From contig NC_061818.1 in assembly GCF_021462225.1 (NCBI RefSeq), forward strand, positions 13,799,276 through 13,863,275: a stretch of DNA of 64,000 nucleotides, given 5' to 3'. The first letter of the stretch is position 1. Each line of letters starts with the position of its first letter. The notes beneath the pieces were generated by a model that worked only from the letters and a program-made list of their open reading frames with translations, searched no databases and had not been told where the DNA came from. This stretch comes from Girardinichthys multiradiatus (Eukaryota; Chordata; Actinopteri; Cyprinodontiformes; Goodeidae). The position numbers were made by a program, and so were the translations under genes. This document shows positions 39,525 to 51,020 of the stretch, one piece after another.

Positions 39525-41916
39525 TCTATTCCTTAAATCTCTGAGGTATTAACCTCAATAAAATCCAAATGCAAGTATTTATCAGATTTTCAACGTTAAT
39601 TCAACACTTCAGCAGTTCCTAATAAACCCTGAGGGAAGTTGTTCCATATGTGGATGAAGAAAATCATTGTAGAGTTGAAGTTTGAGTTTAAACGCCATCA
39701 AGCTTAACTTTAATTTAGCTATTTCAAATTGTTGGTGGTACTTGATGACAGCCTAAGGTAGTAATGAATTTTATTCAGGTGTGCTGGAGCAGAGCTATAT
39801 CTAAAACATGAGAGACTTTGGGCCCAGAGGACCAGGGTTAAAAAACACTGATTTAGAACATAATCAACACAAACACAACTGAAGACCAAAACCTAACACA
39901 TAAGGATCATGACAGTGTAATGTGCAGTGTTAGTAACATATTTGCTGTGTCCCTTACAGGACTTCTTATAGCTTTCAGATGCCCTAAGCTTATGATATTA
40001 TTTATAACTTTACTCTGCTTTAAACTTCCTCAAAACCTTCTCCCTGGCCTGTCTGCTGTGCCCCTTGGTCTTCATGAAGCTCCTTGCTCACTAATGTTCT
40101 CCAACAAACCTCTGAGGCCTCCACATTGCAGCTGGATTTATACTGGAATTAAACTGCACAGAGGTAGACTCTATTGACTTCTGAAGGTTATTTGATGCAT
40201 AGGATTTTATTCAAGGGTAACAGGGTTAACGGAGCTGAATACAGAAAATATGTCACATTTTTACATGTCATGTAAACAGTTAAAAACCATTTCTAATTTT
40301 ACTTTCATTGCACCATTCTGCACCACTTCATGTTGGTCTATCACATAAAATCCCAACAAAATGTCTTCAAATTTGCGGTTGTAACGTGACAACATGTGAA
40401 CTATGTGAGCTTATTATAGTTACCGCTGTTAAAAGTTGGCTGTGAAAAAGCTTGATTATCAAATCTGGTCTCTGGGTTGCAAAGATTTGTCATGCTGCTT
40501 CAAGTGCATGACAAATGCACTTGAAGCAGCATGGTTTTTTGGCCTTTTTTTGTGGCCTTTAAATGCCTTTTTTGGACACATGCACCTTCTATTGCCTACT
40601 CAGCCTCAGTGAGGAACTTCCTCAGCTGAATAAATGAACATGGATTGTTTATTAAATCTACAAATCAGTCGGACCCATAAAACCTGAAACTTTAGAAAAA
40701 TGGGTTTTGCAAGTGTTTCTTTCTTTTTGTCTGATAAAAGCATTTTTTTAAATCAGTCGCAATTCTTAAGAAACCACAGAGGACAGATGGTTTCTCAAAA
40801 TAAGCATTTAAGTGTCAGGGACTGATATTTCAAGCAAACTTTATTATCAGATTAAAAAATGTTTGGACAGATACTAAAAACATTTTTTTTTTATTGTGAT
40901 GCTGCACTAAAGTGTGAGAATGAGGAAAAAAGAGAAGAAGTATGTAATGCTGGGAGATGTAACTCTGATCCACCCTCACTGTCTCCCTTTGAGTTTCACT
41001 CTGACTCAGCAGTTATAAATATCTGACATTTCTCATACTGGAAACTTTATCTCATTTTTTATCTCTATTATCTTTGCAAAAGGAAGTAAAGAAAACAGCA
41101 AATTAGCACAAAAACATGTGCGACAAAAACCCCTCTGGCCTGATAGTTGAGCAGCATCTGTCAGTAATTGATCTGTCTGTTATGAGTAATGGTCCAGAAA
41201 TATTTCAACCATACAGGCTGGACTGCAGATGTAATGTTTGCTGTTTGATCAGAGCTTTTACTGTCTGAACATGCTAAAACTATATTACATTGAATAATGT
41301 TTCAAGGGGCAGAACCTTTCAAAATTTATATCAATATTCTGGGAGTTTTGTGTTTTGGAAAATGACCTCACCTCCTTTGTATGAAACATGTCAGATACTG
41401 AGGATTGCACAATGCTTTCACTGCAGAGGTTGTCAAAAATAGATCTGCAGGTCACGAACTAATCACTGATTTTTCAAATGCCTGCTGAAGTTTAGCTCTA
41501 TAAAATTCCGCTTTTACCCATAGAGGTATGGTGCATGGGCATGTAACTGTGCAATTTCCGTACCTGCCAGGATAAACAACAGCATTATTGAAATGGTCCA
41601 ATCATGCACTACTAAGCAGTCTGCTGAATGTTTCACTCTAGTACATCATTACTTGAAGGCGAACAAACAGCAATGGGTAATAAGACAAGCTGGAGTGCTG
41701 AAGAGTTGGAGATAATATAAGATTCACTAACTATATGGCACCAAAAAGCAAACTAAAGGCACTTCACATGACAGACAGGCTACATCCAGTTAGTTACAAT
41801 CCAATTCAGTTCAAATCCTTTCAGGTCTGTTTAATTCAGTTAATTCAGATTCAAGGCCAAATGCGCCAAACTGAATAGGTGTATGCATTTATAAGACTAT
41901 TATAAAGAAGTTGTCC
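39525..41916. other. Intergenic; one Tc1 right-end fragment and a perfect hairpin
   Basis: A Tc1 right-end fragment lies at about 40190-40400 (GGAGCTGAATACAGAAAATA, TGTTGGTCTATCACATAAAA, GTTGTAACGTGACAACATGT). A perfect 19-bp hairpin is at 40491-40533. The rest is AT-rich and unassigned; I see no gene. Confidence 0.5.
40491..40533. repeat. Perfect inverted repeat, 19-bp arms, 5-nt loop
   Basis: The left arm CATGCTGCTTCAAGTGCAT and right arm ATGCACTTGAAGCAGCATG are exact reverse complements around GACAA. An overlapping second palindrome (TTTGTCATG ... CATGACAAA) shares the loop. Its length is well below a usual pre-miRNA hairpin. Confidence 0.9.
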
Positions 41917-42251
41917 CACCTATTGCCAAAGGTATCGGGTCACACCACCAAATCAATGAATTCTGGTGTTCCCATCACTTCTATGACTGCAGTTGTATAA
42001 GGTTTGGTGTGGAGAAACCTGACTGGCCTGCACAGAGTCCTGACCTCAACCTTTCTGAACACATTTGGGGTGCATTAAAGAGGAGGCTGCAATTCTGGTT
42101 TTCTCATCTAACTATGAACACACTCCTAAACTTTGTGGAAGATGTTCACAGAATAGTTGCTGTCAACGGTGGGCCATCAACAAATTGGACCTTATAGATT
42201 AAGATTCGGAGGGCATCAAAGTTCAGACACATACATTTGGCAATATAGTGT
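41917..42251 (+). mobile_element. CACTATATTGCC-family Tc1 deletion derivative
   Basis: The left end CTATTGCCAAAGGTATCGGG and right end TTTGGCAATATAGTGTA are inverted. The 5' non-coding part joins to the 3' half of the transposase, which reads WPAQSPDLNLSEHIWGALKR (the NPIEHLW catalytic-Glu motif changed to NLSEH) and NTLLNFVEDVHRIVAVNGGP. Only the last third of the enzyme is present. It shares its unusual CAATTCTGGTTTTCTCATCT segment with the copy at 20664. Confidence 0.75.
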
Positions 42252-43171
42252 ATCTCGAACTGTAATCAGTTTGGATGAAAATATGTAACTCAAATTCAAT
42301 GTAAAAACTGCATTTTTCCAGGTACCATTTTCCTATTTGAACAAACCACATTGTAGCACTAAAAATATATCCAGAAATAAAGTTGACTCATGCACCTCTG
42401 AGCAGAGTTTCACTATGGCCCGAGCATCTGCAGGGTAACCTTACCAAGCCATGCAAGGTACTACAGTATTAAACTAACTTATTTTGACAGATTGAACTTT
42501 AAATATCACCTGTGTACTCCAAAGCAAGTTCAGTTATTAATGGAAGCATCAGCAGCATTATCAGCTTTTAATAACATAATATGTTGCAGGCACAAACAGT
42601 ACAAATAAAGATAATTTGCTTTAAAAAACATCAGAGAGTAAACAACCAAGAAGGAAAAGTTGGAAACCAATCGCTGCAACAAGCTGATCTAAATCTCAGT
42701 GTTATATAAAAGTACCTTGCCAACCAGGAAACATTTAAACCGTCAGGTCGGGTTTCTGTCGGTCACGCAGCTCCCTCAACAACAAACTTAATGACAAGCT
42801 TACATCATCTTATTAGTGTATACCAGCAATTGATTTGGACAGAAACGTTTTTTTGTTTCTTTGCACACCCAATAAGGCAGTATTTGTAGCACTAAAGCAA
42901 AAACATGCAGAGGACAGGTGTTTTTACAAACTCATCAACAGAATTTAACATTTAAAATTATATATCAAGCATTTTATGTCTCATTTTATGTCTCATTAGA
43001 CTTGTATGTATGTGAAAGATTTGTCTACCAGCATCTTTCAGTGACTCCTTAATGTGTCAAACTGTTGGCTCATACAGAACCACAATAACATCTGAGAGCT
43101 TTTTATAATTCTCCAACCTTATTTATGTAAGCAGTGGAACCTTAGTTCCATAGTTCCCAAGTGAATTTGCA
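42252..43171. other. Intergenic stretch, nothing recognised
   Basis: AT-rich, no exon, RNA gene or clear repeat end. Confidence 0.5.
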
Positions 43172-43175
43172 TTAA

Positions 43176-44186
43176 AGGGGAGATATCATGCTTTATAATC
43201 CTTCCTATTCAAACAGTTGTGGTCTATATCTGAATTCCTTGTTATTGTAGCCCCACAGGCTCCTCTTTTACCTCTGTTTTGTGGAGCGTCTGAGAGCAAC
43301 TCGTTTTGGTGCCGTCTCTTTAAATGCTGTTGAAGTACTTCACACCCTGCCCCCATACAGGTCAAGGAGCACTGAACTTTAACCTGTTCGGCCATTTTTG
43401 TAGTTTAATAACAATTATCTAGCACCACAGAAACAAGATAAAAATGGCAAAAACAATGCTAAACTGTAAAAACACAGTATGGTTATATCTTTATGGAGCA
43501 GCACACAGCACTGAAATAAGTAGAAGGCACGATCCTGCTGCTATCAACACAATGGCCAGGATGTCATATCAACACACAATAAATTCATGTCTAAAATACA
43601 GATGTCATTTTAGTGTTATTTGCAGCTGACTGCTTTGATTCCTCTGTCGTTTCCATAGACAGAAGGAACTGACCCCTTAATCAGATGAAGCCTTTCAGCA
43701 AATCCTTCTTGACACTGGTGGAGGTTGCTGAAGAACTCATCCTTGAAGCGGGGAAATTGGAATTTTCCCACTGATTTATGGGTAGATTTCAATGAAAAAT
43801 TACATTTTACCAGACACTTTCAAGGGTTCTGATGCTGAAGGATGGTGTAATGAATTATGTGGGTTAATGCACCCAACAACCGAGCCAAACTTATCCATTT
43901 TCAGCGTAGGCATACTGGAGCTCAGACAACAAAATAAATATGGTGGATACGTAAAATTGATCAGCCAGAAGTCCATCACAAGATTTCGCTATTCTGACGT
44001 AACTGTTGGAAAAACGTAACAGATGAAAACTAAACGGACTGAAAAATACGACCCAAACAGAATACATCGATATCTACACGGCACCTGGAGAGACTAAATT
44101 AAACTTTTCTGCACTCCTACAGACTCCATGTACACAACAGAATGCATTTAAAGGCTAAAAAAAGGATTTGGTATGATACGTCCCCT
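43176..44186. mobile_element. piggyBac-like MITE with TTAA target duplication
   Basis: TTAA occurs at both borders (43172-43175 and 44187-44190). Inside them the left end AGGGGAGATATCATGC mirrors the right end (minus strand AGGGGACGTATCATACC). TTAA duplication and short AGGGG-type ends are the mark of piggyBac-related transposons. The 1.0-kb interior has only short frames without a recognisable transposase, so it is non-autonomous. Confidence 0.7.
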
Positions 44187-44190
44187 TTAA

Positions 44191-44900
44191 ACAAGGATTA
44201 TATGATGGTTGCAAGTTATTTCTGACAGTCAATAAAGCTGCTGGATGTCTACGTTTGTTTATGCAAATAGAGGTGTAGCAGCATGAATTGCATTGACCTG
44301 GGGGAACTGTGGTAGAGAGAGTGTTGGCGTCACGGTCGGATTTGGAGGATCAAGGCACCTGGGCTAAAGCCTGTTTTGGTGCCCTTCTCACATAGTTTGT
44401 TTTAGGCATGCACTGTACAAAATATTGCTTCTTAGGTACACATCAATGCTTTTAGGCCTTGTCCAAATGAAAATGGGTTTGCCGATGCTTTTCATGTCCT
44501 TTTGAAAAAGTTTATCTTCAAGATGCCATGATTTGTACTTCTTCATCTGCTGCCATCAGAAAAACAGAACCAAAGCAGAACCAGCAGACTGTTACACAGC
44601 TTTCTGCCTGAAGTTGTTTAAATACTGAACTGTTAACATAAAACACTTTTTGTTGCTGTGCTTGCTTTATGTGACTATATCTATATTGTGATTTAATCTA
44701 TTTGTGTTTTGCTTGTTTTAATGATGCTTTCAGGCCCACCTAGACTTGGTTTAGTTACTTTATTAGTTAGTCACTTGTAAAGTAGCTAACAGTCTCTACT
44801 AGAGATTCTACAACAAGACATTGACTGGAGACTGGAACTGGGTGAGTTTCAGGAGTAAGAAACGTTGGGGAAGGAATCTATTTTGCGTGGAGGCGTGTTC
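44191..44900. other. Intergenic stretch, nothing recognised
   Basis: No gene, repeat end or RNA signature seen. Confidence 0.45.
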
Positions 44901-45180
44901 ATTCAGGCTGCCTCAACACAGAGCTACACCACAGCAAAATACAGGATGATGATTGTATTACAACAATGTTGCTTCATTCTACAGTTTTTAAGGAGACTAT
45001 ATTTGTCAATCCTCCTCCTGAGGAAACTCAAGGCAGCTGGATTTAGCCTATGAGCCCTCATCTCCTTTCACAGATGTGTGGTACGGCTGTGGTTCAGTGC
45101 TGGATACGACAGCTTTTCATTGTGTAATCAGAGCTGGCAAGATCAGTGGAAGTAGTTCTCTATCCATCAGTGACATTTCT
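44900..45180 (+). mobile_element. Scrap of a non-LTR reverse transcriptase
   Basis: The frame at 44980-45140 resembles the C-terminal part of fish LINE proteins: LRRLYLSILLLRKLKAAGFS, then after a stop ALISFHRCVVRLWFSAGYDS, comparable to the LRKLRAAGLS...LTSFYRCVVESVLTYGITVWYG region. Stops and shifts are present; it is weakly supported. Confidence 0.35.
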
Positions 45181-45217
45181 ATCAGCCACTGCCTTGGGTT
45201 TGCATCTTCTCCCTTAC

Positions 45218-45220
<3 letters not shown>

Positions 45221-45274
<54 letters not shown>

Positions 45275-45290
45275 GTGTGTGTGTGTGTGT
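45221..45290 (+). repeat. (GT)n microsatellite, about 35 units
   Basis: An almost pure GT tract with a single GC interruption at 45269-45270. It gives spurious poly-Cys-Val and Thr-His frames. Such tracts are usually length-polymorphic. Confidence 0.97.
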
Positions 45291-45299
45291 TTGCATGTG

Positions 45300-47829
45300 T
45301 ATATAACATTGTGTGGATCAATACCTGACAGAACACCAACATTGTGTGGACATGTTGTCTGGTCCACACAAGGTTAAATGGGTTATGTGGATGGTGGTTT
45401 AGGACTTTGGTTTTGGTTAGGTTTAGAGAAAGAGTCAGGGTTAGGCTATAGAAATGAATGGAAGTCAAAACACTACATGTGTGTATCTTATTGTTTGTCT
45501 CTGTGTTGACCCTATGTTGGATGTCCAACCTGGATGGGGTGTATCCCATCTCTCAGCTTTAGGCGGGAATAGACAATTCTGTGTCATAACCTGGAGGATT
45601 TTAATGAATTTGTAGATTTTCAGTGATGCAGGAAGAGAGAAAGAAAGCTTGCTAACTATTGTCTATTTTTGAGAAATTTCCATTGAGACCAGGATTGTTT
45701 TTGCATTTCATACAGATGTTCTTTATCCGTTTTAATGCCAGGAAATGGTATAAAATAAATTTGTCTAAATTAAAAGACCTATACACACTCAAACTTTTAT
45801 ACATCCAATACAAGACACAGGGGACATCTAGTGGCCAAAACATGTCAAATCGAAGTGAGTGTGATGCGTGGTTCATGTTTTGTCTGGCTGATCTCAAATC
45901 AGCCAGGAGTTAGAAGTTGGACTTTTAAAAGTTTTTCATTCAAAGCAACTGCGGTCTGGGCCTCGCCTGACCACTCTTTGTTCCAGTTTTAATGTTGGAG
46001 ATTTTCACTAAGTTCCCGCCTCAGAGTTTATGAATCTTTGTTAAGATTTGGGGCGATCAGCTGCTAGAGCCTAAAGGGGCGTGGCTCCACCGTTTTATCA
46101 GCTGATGGCTGCAATCGAGACATCAGAACACCAGGAGGATTTCTCTTTAATTTTAACCCAAATTACACATTTTGTCCATAAAACTACTGGTTTGATCTTC
46201 ATAGACACTAAATGCGCATATATGTTTTTCTTTTATTATTATTGTTAGGTAGTCATTTTTATTCCCTTTGTGTAGAACGGTGCTTGTTAGTTAGGTGATG
46301 GTTTTGGACCAGAATAATGGTATATCAGAATTATTTGGCTTCAATAAATCTTCATATATATAATTAAGAGAAGCGTTTATGTTTATTTCATGCAAGAGTG
46401 ATTTTTCTAGTACCGTAGAAGATCCTCCATCTTCGGTGAAGTGATTGAATAAACAGTGACAGTTGGTGGTTTTGGTTAATAATTAGTAATTATTAAAGAG
46501 CTTTGAGCCCATAATCACAACACCAGAGGACATCTCTGATTTCTATTCATAAGTAATGATTTTTGGTTAAGAAATTGTTTTTCCTCAAATTATGATTTTA
46601 AATGATAATGTTTGATAAATATTATTTAATCAATAATCATAATCCTTACCTACGTACAATTGTGTTTTTGTTTCTCAATCTAGCAAATGGGAGAAATGTT
46701 GAAAATAAGATCTACAAAAAGTGAGTGGCAGTGATTTGTTACATTTTATTGAACCTTTAAAAAAACTGGTAGCTGGCAGCCTGGGGAGGTCAAAGTTTTA
46801 CAGTAACCACAGGCTTTTTAGATTCAGAGCATTCGGTCCAAATGGCAGCAAGAATCATACATTACAAGCTGAAGAAGAGAAACCTGCCATCTCTCATGAT
46901 GCGACATATTTTTAATCTGAGGGCTTTTTTTTTATTGCAAACCGCAGAGACTCACCACAAAGAGAAGACAACATTTATAAGCCAGAGCTCAGAGGACTTA
47001 TAGAATATGGACAGAAACTGGAACATGCTATAATTAAAAACAGTCCTTTGCAAGATGTTTGTTTTGTTTTGAAAACTATAAATATCTAAGTTTTAAATGT
47101 TATTATTAAACTGCTGCAAGGTCATGGGGGGGGGGTTATTTCTTAAGAAAAGGCACTTGAATTACTAGAATTTTTAATATGAAAATATTTTTGCTTGAAT
47201 TTCTTAATTTGTCTCTTTCCTTCTATAATTGTTTTGTTTTTGTTTAGTGGATGTTTAGGTTCTTGACATATCCTGACAGACAGTGAGGGGTGTAATTTCA
47301 CTGTCTGTGTTTGTATTGGGGCCGTCAGGCACAGGCTTTAGGATTCAACTTCCGGACAACCTTTTAGGGTTTGTGGGCGGCGCGCCTTTACTCTGTGCTA
47401 ACTGTGCATGCAGCAGGAAAGATGTCAACACATAGATCTGCTCTCAATTATTTATGCTGAGTTTTTAAAGATGCTTAGATTTTTCTCTTATTTATGCTTG
47501 TTTTTGCTACTCTGCTGGATTCTGATGGAAATTATGACACTTTATTTGGAATATTTACACTAAAGTGAAGGTTTAGTCTATTTTTTTATGTGTGGTTTAA
47601 TCATTGGTCCAAAGCCTTCTCTAAGCAGTTTTATAGTTGAAAGGTGACGTTACAATAAACTCATCAAATTTTCCACATTTCTTTTACTTTTCTGCTCTTT
47701 TACTCTATCAACTCCAGTTAGTATTAAGATTGGTAAACATGAATAGGTTCCCTGCAGACAGGAATAAGATTGGACAACTCAGACATGTGGTGATGTAGAC
47801 TCTACATCATGCTAACCAGAGATCACGTA
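45300..47829. other. Intergenic stretch, nothing recognised
   Basis: AT-rich with a G9-10 run near 47127. No exon with splice context and no transposon ends seen. Short open frames at 45652-45913 and 46721-46915 show no family signature. Confidence 0.45.
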
Positions 47830-47920
47830 TTGTTATGAATTGGGTTTGTTTGGTTTCGGGTTTTTTCTTTATGTTTTTCACATTTAAGGCTTTGAATCTT
47901 TCTTCTGTTTATTATTATTA

Positions 47921-47953
<33 letters not shown>

Positions 47954-48430
47954 CTTGTTAGATTTTTGAATCATGTTTCTGTTTGTTTTTTTGGTCATGC
48001 TTTAGTTTTGTCGTCTTGTTCATGTTTTGTCAAGTTTGGTTTTCGGATCTGGTTATGCTTTTGTTTCATGTTTTTCTAGTTTCTGTTAGTTTGTGTTCAA
48101 GAGTCTGTTTTTTGCTCCAGCCACGTTTTGTTCTTCTGTCAATTAACGTTATCCGGTTCACCTGCACCTAGTTAATCTGTCTTCTTGTTTCACCTGGTCA
48201 CACTCCATATATACACACCTGTCCTGTTTATTCCTCGCGGAAACATTCACAGATCATTCTCATTTCTTGTTTTGTGGATCATGCCAAGCCTGTCCTCACT
48301 GTCAGTTTATTGTTTTGTTCCTGCCACTTCTGAGAGTGACTTTTTGTTTTTTATTAAATCGTTTTGCACTTACCGTCATGCTGCCTACTAGTCTGCATTC
48401 CGGGGTCCTCTATCTCGCAAGCCCTAACAC
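47830..48430 (+). repeat. T-rich dispersed repeat, copy 2, with ATT microsatellite
   Basis: It shares layout with 35620-36535: T-rich body with a TTA tract at 47909-47953, then GTTCACCTGCACCTAGTTAA, TATATACACACCTGTCCTGT, TTTTTATTAAATCG and CATGCTGCCTACTAGTCTGC ending CGGGGTCC. Diverged copy. Confidence 0.55.
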
Positions 48431-48700
48431 TTATGGGGTTCCTCAAGGCTCTATTCTTGGGACAATTTTATTTAAAATCTACTTGCTTCCCCTATCTCAG
48501 ATAAAAAGATTATTACCACCTCCTTTACAATATATATATATGCTAATGGCACACAACTCTGCATTTCTGAGCCTCTAAAAAACTGCAATCACCTTCAGTC
48601 ACTGAATCAGTTTTCCATAAAATCAATATGTGGATGTAATGGAATTTTCTCCAGATTAATACTGAAAAGAGAAAAATCATTGTTTTTGGTCTGATACTGA
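48430..48700 (+). mobile_element. LINE reverse-transcriptase fragment (L2/Maui-like)
   Basis: The frame reads YGVPQGSILGTILFKIYLLP, the GVPQGS(I/V)LGP(L)LF motif of reverse transcriptases, followed by a damaged version of the YADDTQL catalytic block (ATGCTAATGGCACACAACTC). AACTGCAATCACCTTCAGTC onward matches the region after the active site. No intact frame. Confidence 0.6.
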
Positions 48701-49544
48701 TAGGTTGTGATTATAGGCAACCAGAGAAAATGCATAATTCTTTACTGAGGTTTATTTGTACTTACAGTAAACATGAATTATGACTACAGCACAGACACAA
48801 GCATAAGAAATTATTAAACTAATAACTTGAAAATAGGATTGTTAATATAACTATAATGATATTTCTCTATATGATTACAAGTGGTAAATTTGTCAATTTT
48901 TACTATAAATTTAGAATGCTATTCTAGAAGAATTTGACAACAGAAAATCTTCTCTGCAAATATACAGAAAGGCTCATCCTTGGTAAATAGACCTTCCAAT
49001 CTATTGATTTGAGATCTATATTCGGCATTAGGGGCTGCCAGGGTGTACCATGCCTCTCATTCAATAACTGCTGGAAATAGGCACCAGCTCCTCCAAAGCT
49101 CTTGGGTGGGCCCTGCTGGCACCAGGCAGCTGGTTATTCCAGGGCTCGGCTCTGTACCTAAAAATTTCATCAAACTCAGGTTGAAGAAAGAAGTTTAATT
49201 TTTATTCTTTCAAAGAAACAAAAAAATCACCAACAACATAACTGGCCTAGATAGATAATGGGTTATATAACAGACATTTCATTCTGGTATGTCTTGTTCA
49301 TGTCAAAAAGGATGGGACTGCATGATGATAGTAGATGACACTAAAATGAGATTACATGTGAAATGAGATGTTAATATTCATAATCATGATAATAGGATTC
49401 AAGCTACACTGGAGTCCTGTATTTTCCAGGTTTTTCTCTACTGACAAAACTGAAAAAGGTACAAGAGCATAAATTATACAAAACTTTGACAGATGTGGAG
49501 TGAAGGAACAGGTGATATAGAGAGTATCACCTTGACACTCTAGT
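48701..49544. other. Intergenic and mgp 3' flank; SINE scrap at 49025-49105
   Basis: GGGTGTACCATGCCTCTCAT and GGAAATAGGCACCAGCTCC are the 3' body of the SINE family seen at 24797. The remainder, up to the mgp stop codon at 49545, is probably partly mgp 3'UTR: a minus-strand AATAAA lies at 49206-49201, about 340 nt after the stop. Confidence 0.5.
49201..49206 (-). terminator. Candidate polyadenylation signal of mgp
   Basis: AATAAA on the minus strand about 340 nt beyond the mgp stop codon. A 3'UTR of that length is plausible for this small gene. Sequence-only call. Confidence 0.4.
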
Positions 49545-50661
49545 TTAGAACCGACGAGTCACGGTCGGTCTGTAGGACTGCTGCGGAAGGTTTCGGGTTC
49601 CGAAGAATCTCTGGTAGGCCTGCTGGAAGCCAAAGCGATAGGCGTAGAAGCGACAGGGATTGTGGTCTTCACAGGTCTCTGCACGGATCTCTGCAGGAGA
49701 CTTTCTGTTCCTAGAAATGGTGGAAGAGACATATCATTCTAATCTTTCATTTGCCCTAAATCGCTGCCCTTGTATATTTGCATTTTTGTCAGAAGTCTTA
49801 GTCTTATCTTAATGCTGAATAGTCTAATCTGTCCAAGATAAAGTTATATGGTGTGTTTGCATGCCTGTGGTTTACCTCATGTCGTACTGGTTGTAGCGGT
49901 TCCCTCTGGGTGGGGTACGCCTATTGCCCGAGAAGAAGGAGTTGGCTCGATTTCGAGGCACAAATAAATCTGGAAACACAAAACTTCCCTAAACGGCAAT
50001 CCGGCTACAATCATGTAAGTCAGTCATACAAACTGTATGGCTTAAAAACTTGTTCATGGGCAGTGGAGGTTCTTGATACGGGCCATTTGGGCAGCTGCCC
50101 AGGGCGGCATTAGAAATAAGAGAACAAAGCATCAGATAAAAACTGAAGTTGTATAAATCTGTCAGTTAAATAAGATTTCTGTTTTATTTATGCATGAGCA
50201 GTCAGTGAAGAGTAAGGAGACTATTTTATGTGCTTTGTGCAGGACTGCACTACATTTATCCCGCCACACAATTTGTTACCTTTCGATTGGTTGGGAGCAG
50301 CAGAAGGTGGGGCTCACCCTGGGCACCATTCATATAAGAACCTCCACTGCCGATGGGTGATGATAGTTAAAGGTAAAATGAGCTTGTAAATGTTTGATAT
50401 TTTATGCAGGTTGTGTTAGAAATGCATGCATGTTTTTCCAGGTACTGAGATTTTTTAACATTTAATCACCTTCATGAGATTCATTGCTTTCATGAGAATC
50501 TAAAGGAAAAACATGAAGTTGGTTAATCATGAGTGCTGAACACAAACTGAGGAAAACTGCTGAGTGGCTGCACAGTGAGGATGTTGGGGATATTTTGTAC
50601 CATAGCAGACACAGAGGGACACCACAGCGCAGAGGGCCAGGAACTGAAGGAGGCTCCTCAT
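49545..50661 (-). CDS. mgp: Matrix Gla protein, four exons, 116 aa
   Basis: Secreted vitamin K-dependent inhibitor of calcification in cartilage and vessels. Exons: 50661-50601, 50499-50470, 49969-49876 and 49710-49545, all GT-AG with phases 1, 1, 2. Exon 1 gives the signal peptide MRSLLQFLALCAVVSLCVCY. Exon 2 gives DSHESNESHE, the N-terminal Glu/Ser segment (Gla and phospho-Ser sites in the family). Exon 3 gives DLFVPRNRANSFFSGNRRTP and RGNRYNQYDM. Exon 4 gives SPAEIRAETCEDHNPCRFYA, where Glu residues and the CX5C disulfide form the Gla domain, then YRFGFQQAYQRFFGTRN and a basic tail ending TRRF. Total 351 nt including TAA. The CX5C spacing and the YAY-FG-QQAYQRFF end match MGP rather than osteocalcin. 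The C-terminal extension is typical of fish MGP. Confidence 0.93.
50061..50349. mobile_element. hAT-like MITE within mgp intron 2
   Basis: Exact 14-bp terminal inverted repeats: CAGTGGAGGTTCTT at 50061-50074 and AAGAACCTCCACTG at 50336-50349. The 8 bases outside each end (TTCATGGG and CCGATGGG) share ATGGG, compatible with an eroded 8-bp duplication as left by hAT transposons. 289 bp, no coding capacity. It fills most of the intron between mgp exons 2 and 3. Confidence 0.75.
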
Positions 50662-50822
50662 CTTGGGGGTGTTGGACCTTCGTCACTGCTAACACAGAAG
50701 AGAGATCATGTGTTTCATTTTATTAGGACATATGGCTGAAAAAAACAAAACTGTTTCTGATATTCACCTGACGCCTTAAAGCACAAATATTAAAAATATA
50801 AGAGTGTCAGTTTTCCTGAATT

Positions 50823-50830
50823 CTTTTATA
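50823..50830 (-). promoter_or_regulatory. Candidate TATA box of mgp
   Basis: TATAAAAG on the minus strand, inside the 12-bp palindrome CTTTTATAAAAG (50823-50834). It lies 162 nt upstream of the mgp ATG, so initiation about 25-30 nt downstream would leave a 5'UTR of roughly 135 nt. Sequence-only call. Confidence 0.5.
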
Positions 50831-50924
50831 AAAGGTACTGTCCTCCGGACAGACATTTAAGAATAGTAGTAGTGGTAAAATAGTAGTTGTAATAGTTCAA
50901 TTCCTTGTCTATATCAACTTGTCC

Positions 50925-51020
50925 TTGTAGGATCGCGGGGGAGCTGTGCCTCTCTCCAGCGGTCATTCAGCGAGAGGCAGGGTACACCCTGGACAGGTTG
51001 CCAGTCCATCACAGGTTGTA
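50925..51020 (-). repeat. SINE 3' fragment upstream of mgp
   Basis: CTCTCCAGCGGTCATTCAGC and GCAGGGTACACCCTGGACAG then TTGCCAGTCCATCACAGG are the reverse-oriented 3' body of the SINE at 24797. Confidence 0.6.

Noticed and set aside
40491..40533. Hairpin considered as a microRNA precursor
   Set aside because: A 19-bp stem with a 5-nt loop is too short for a usual animal pre-miRNA, and perfect pairing with a tiny loop fits a template-switch product better.
45076..45549. Cys-Val and Thr-His repeat proteins
   Set aside because: Translations of the (GT)n microsatellite on both strands.
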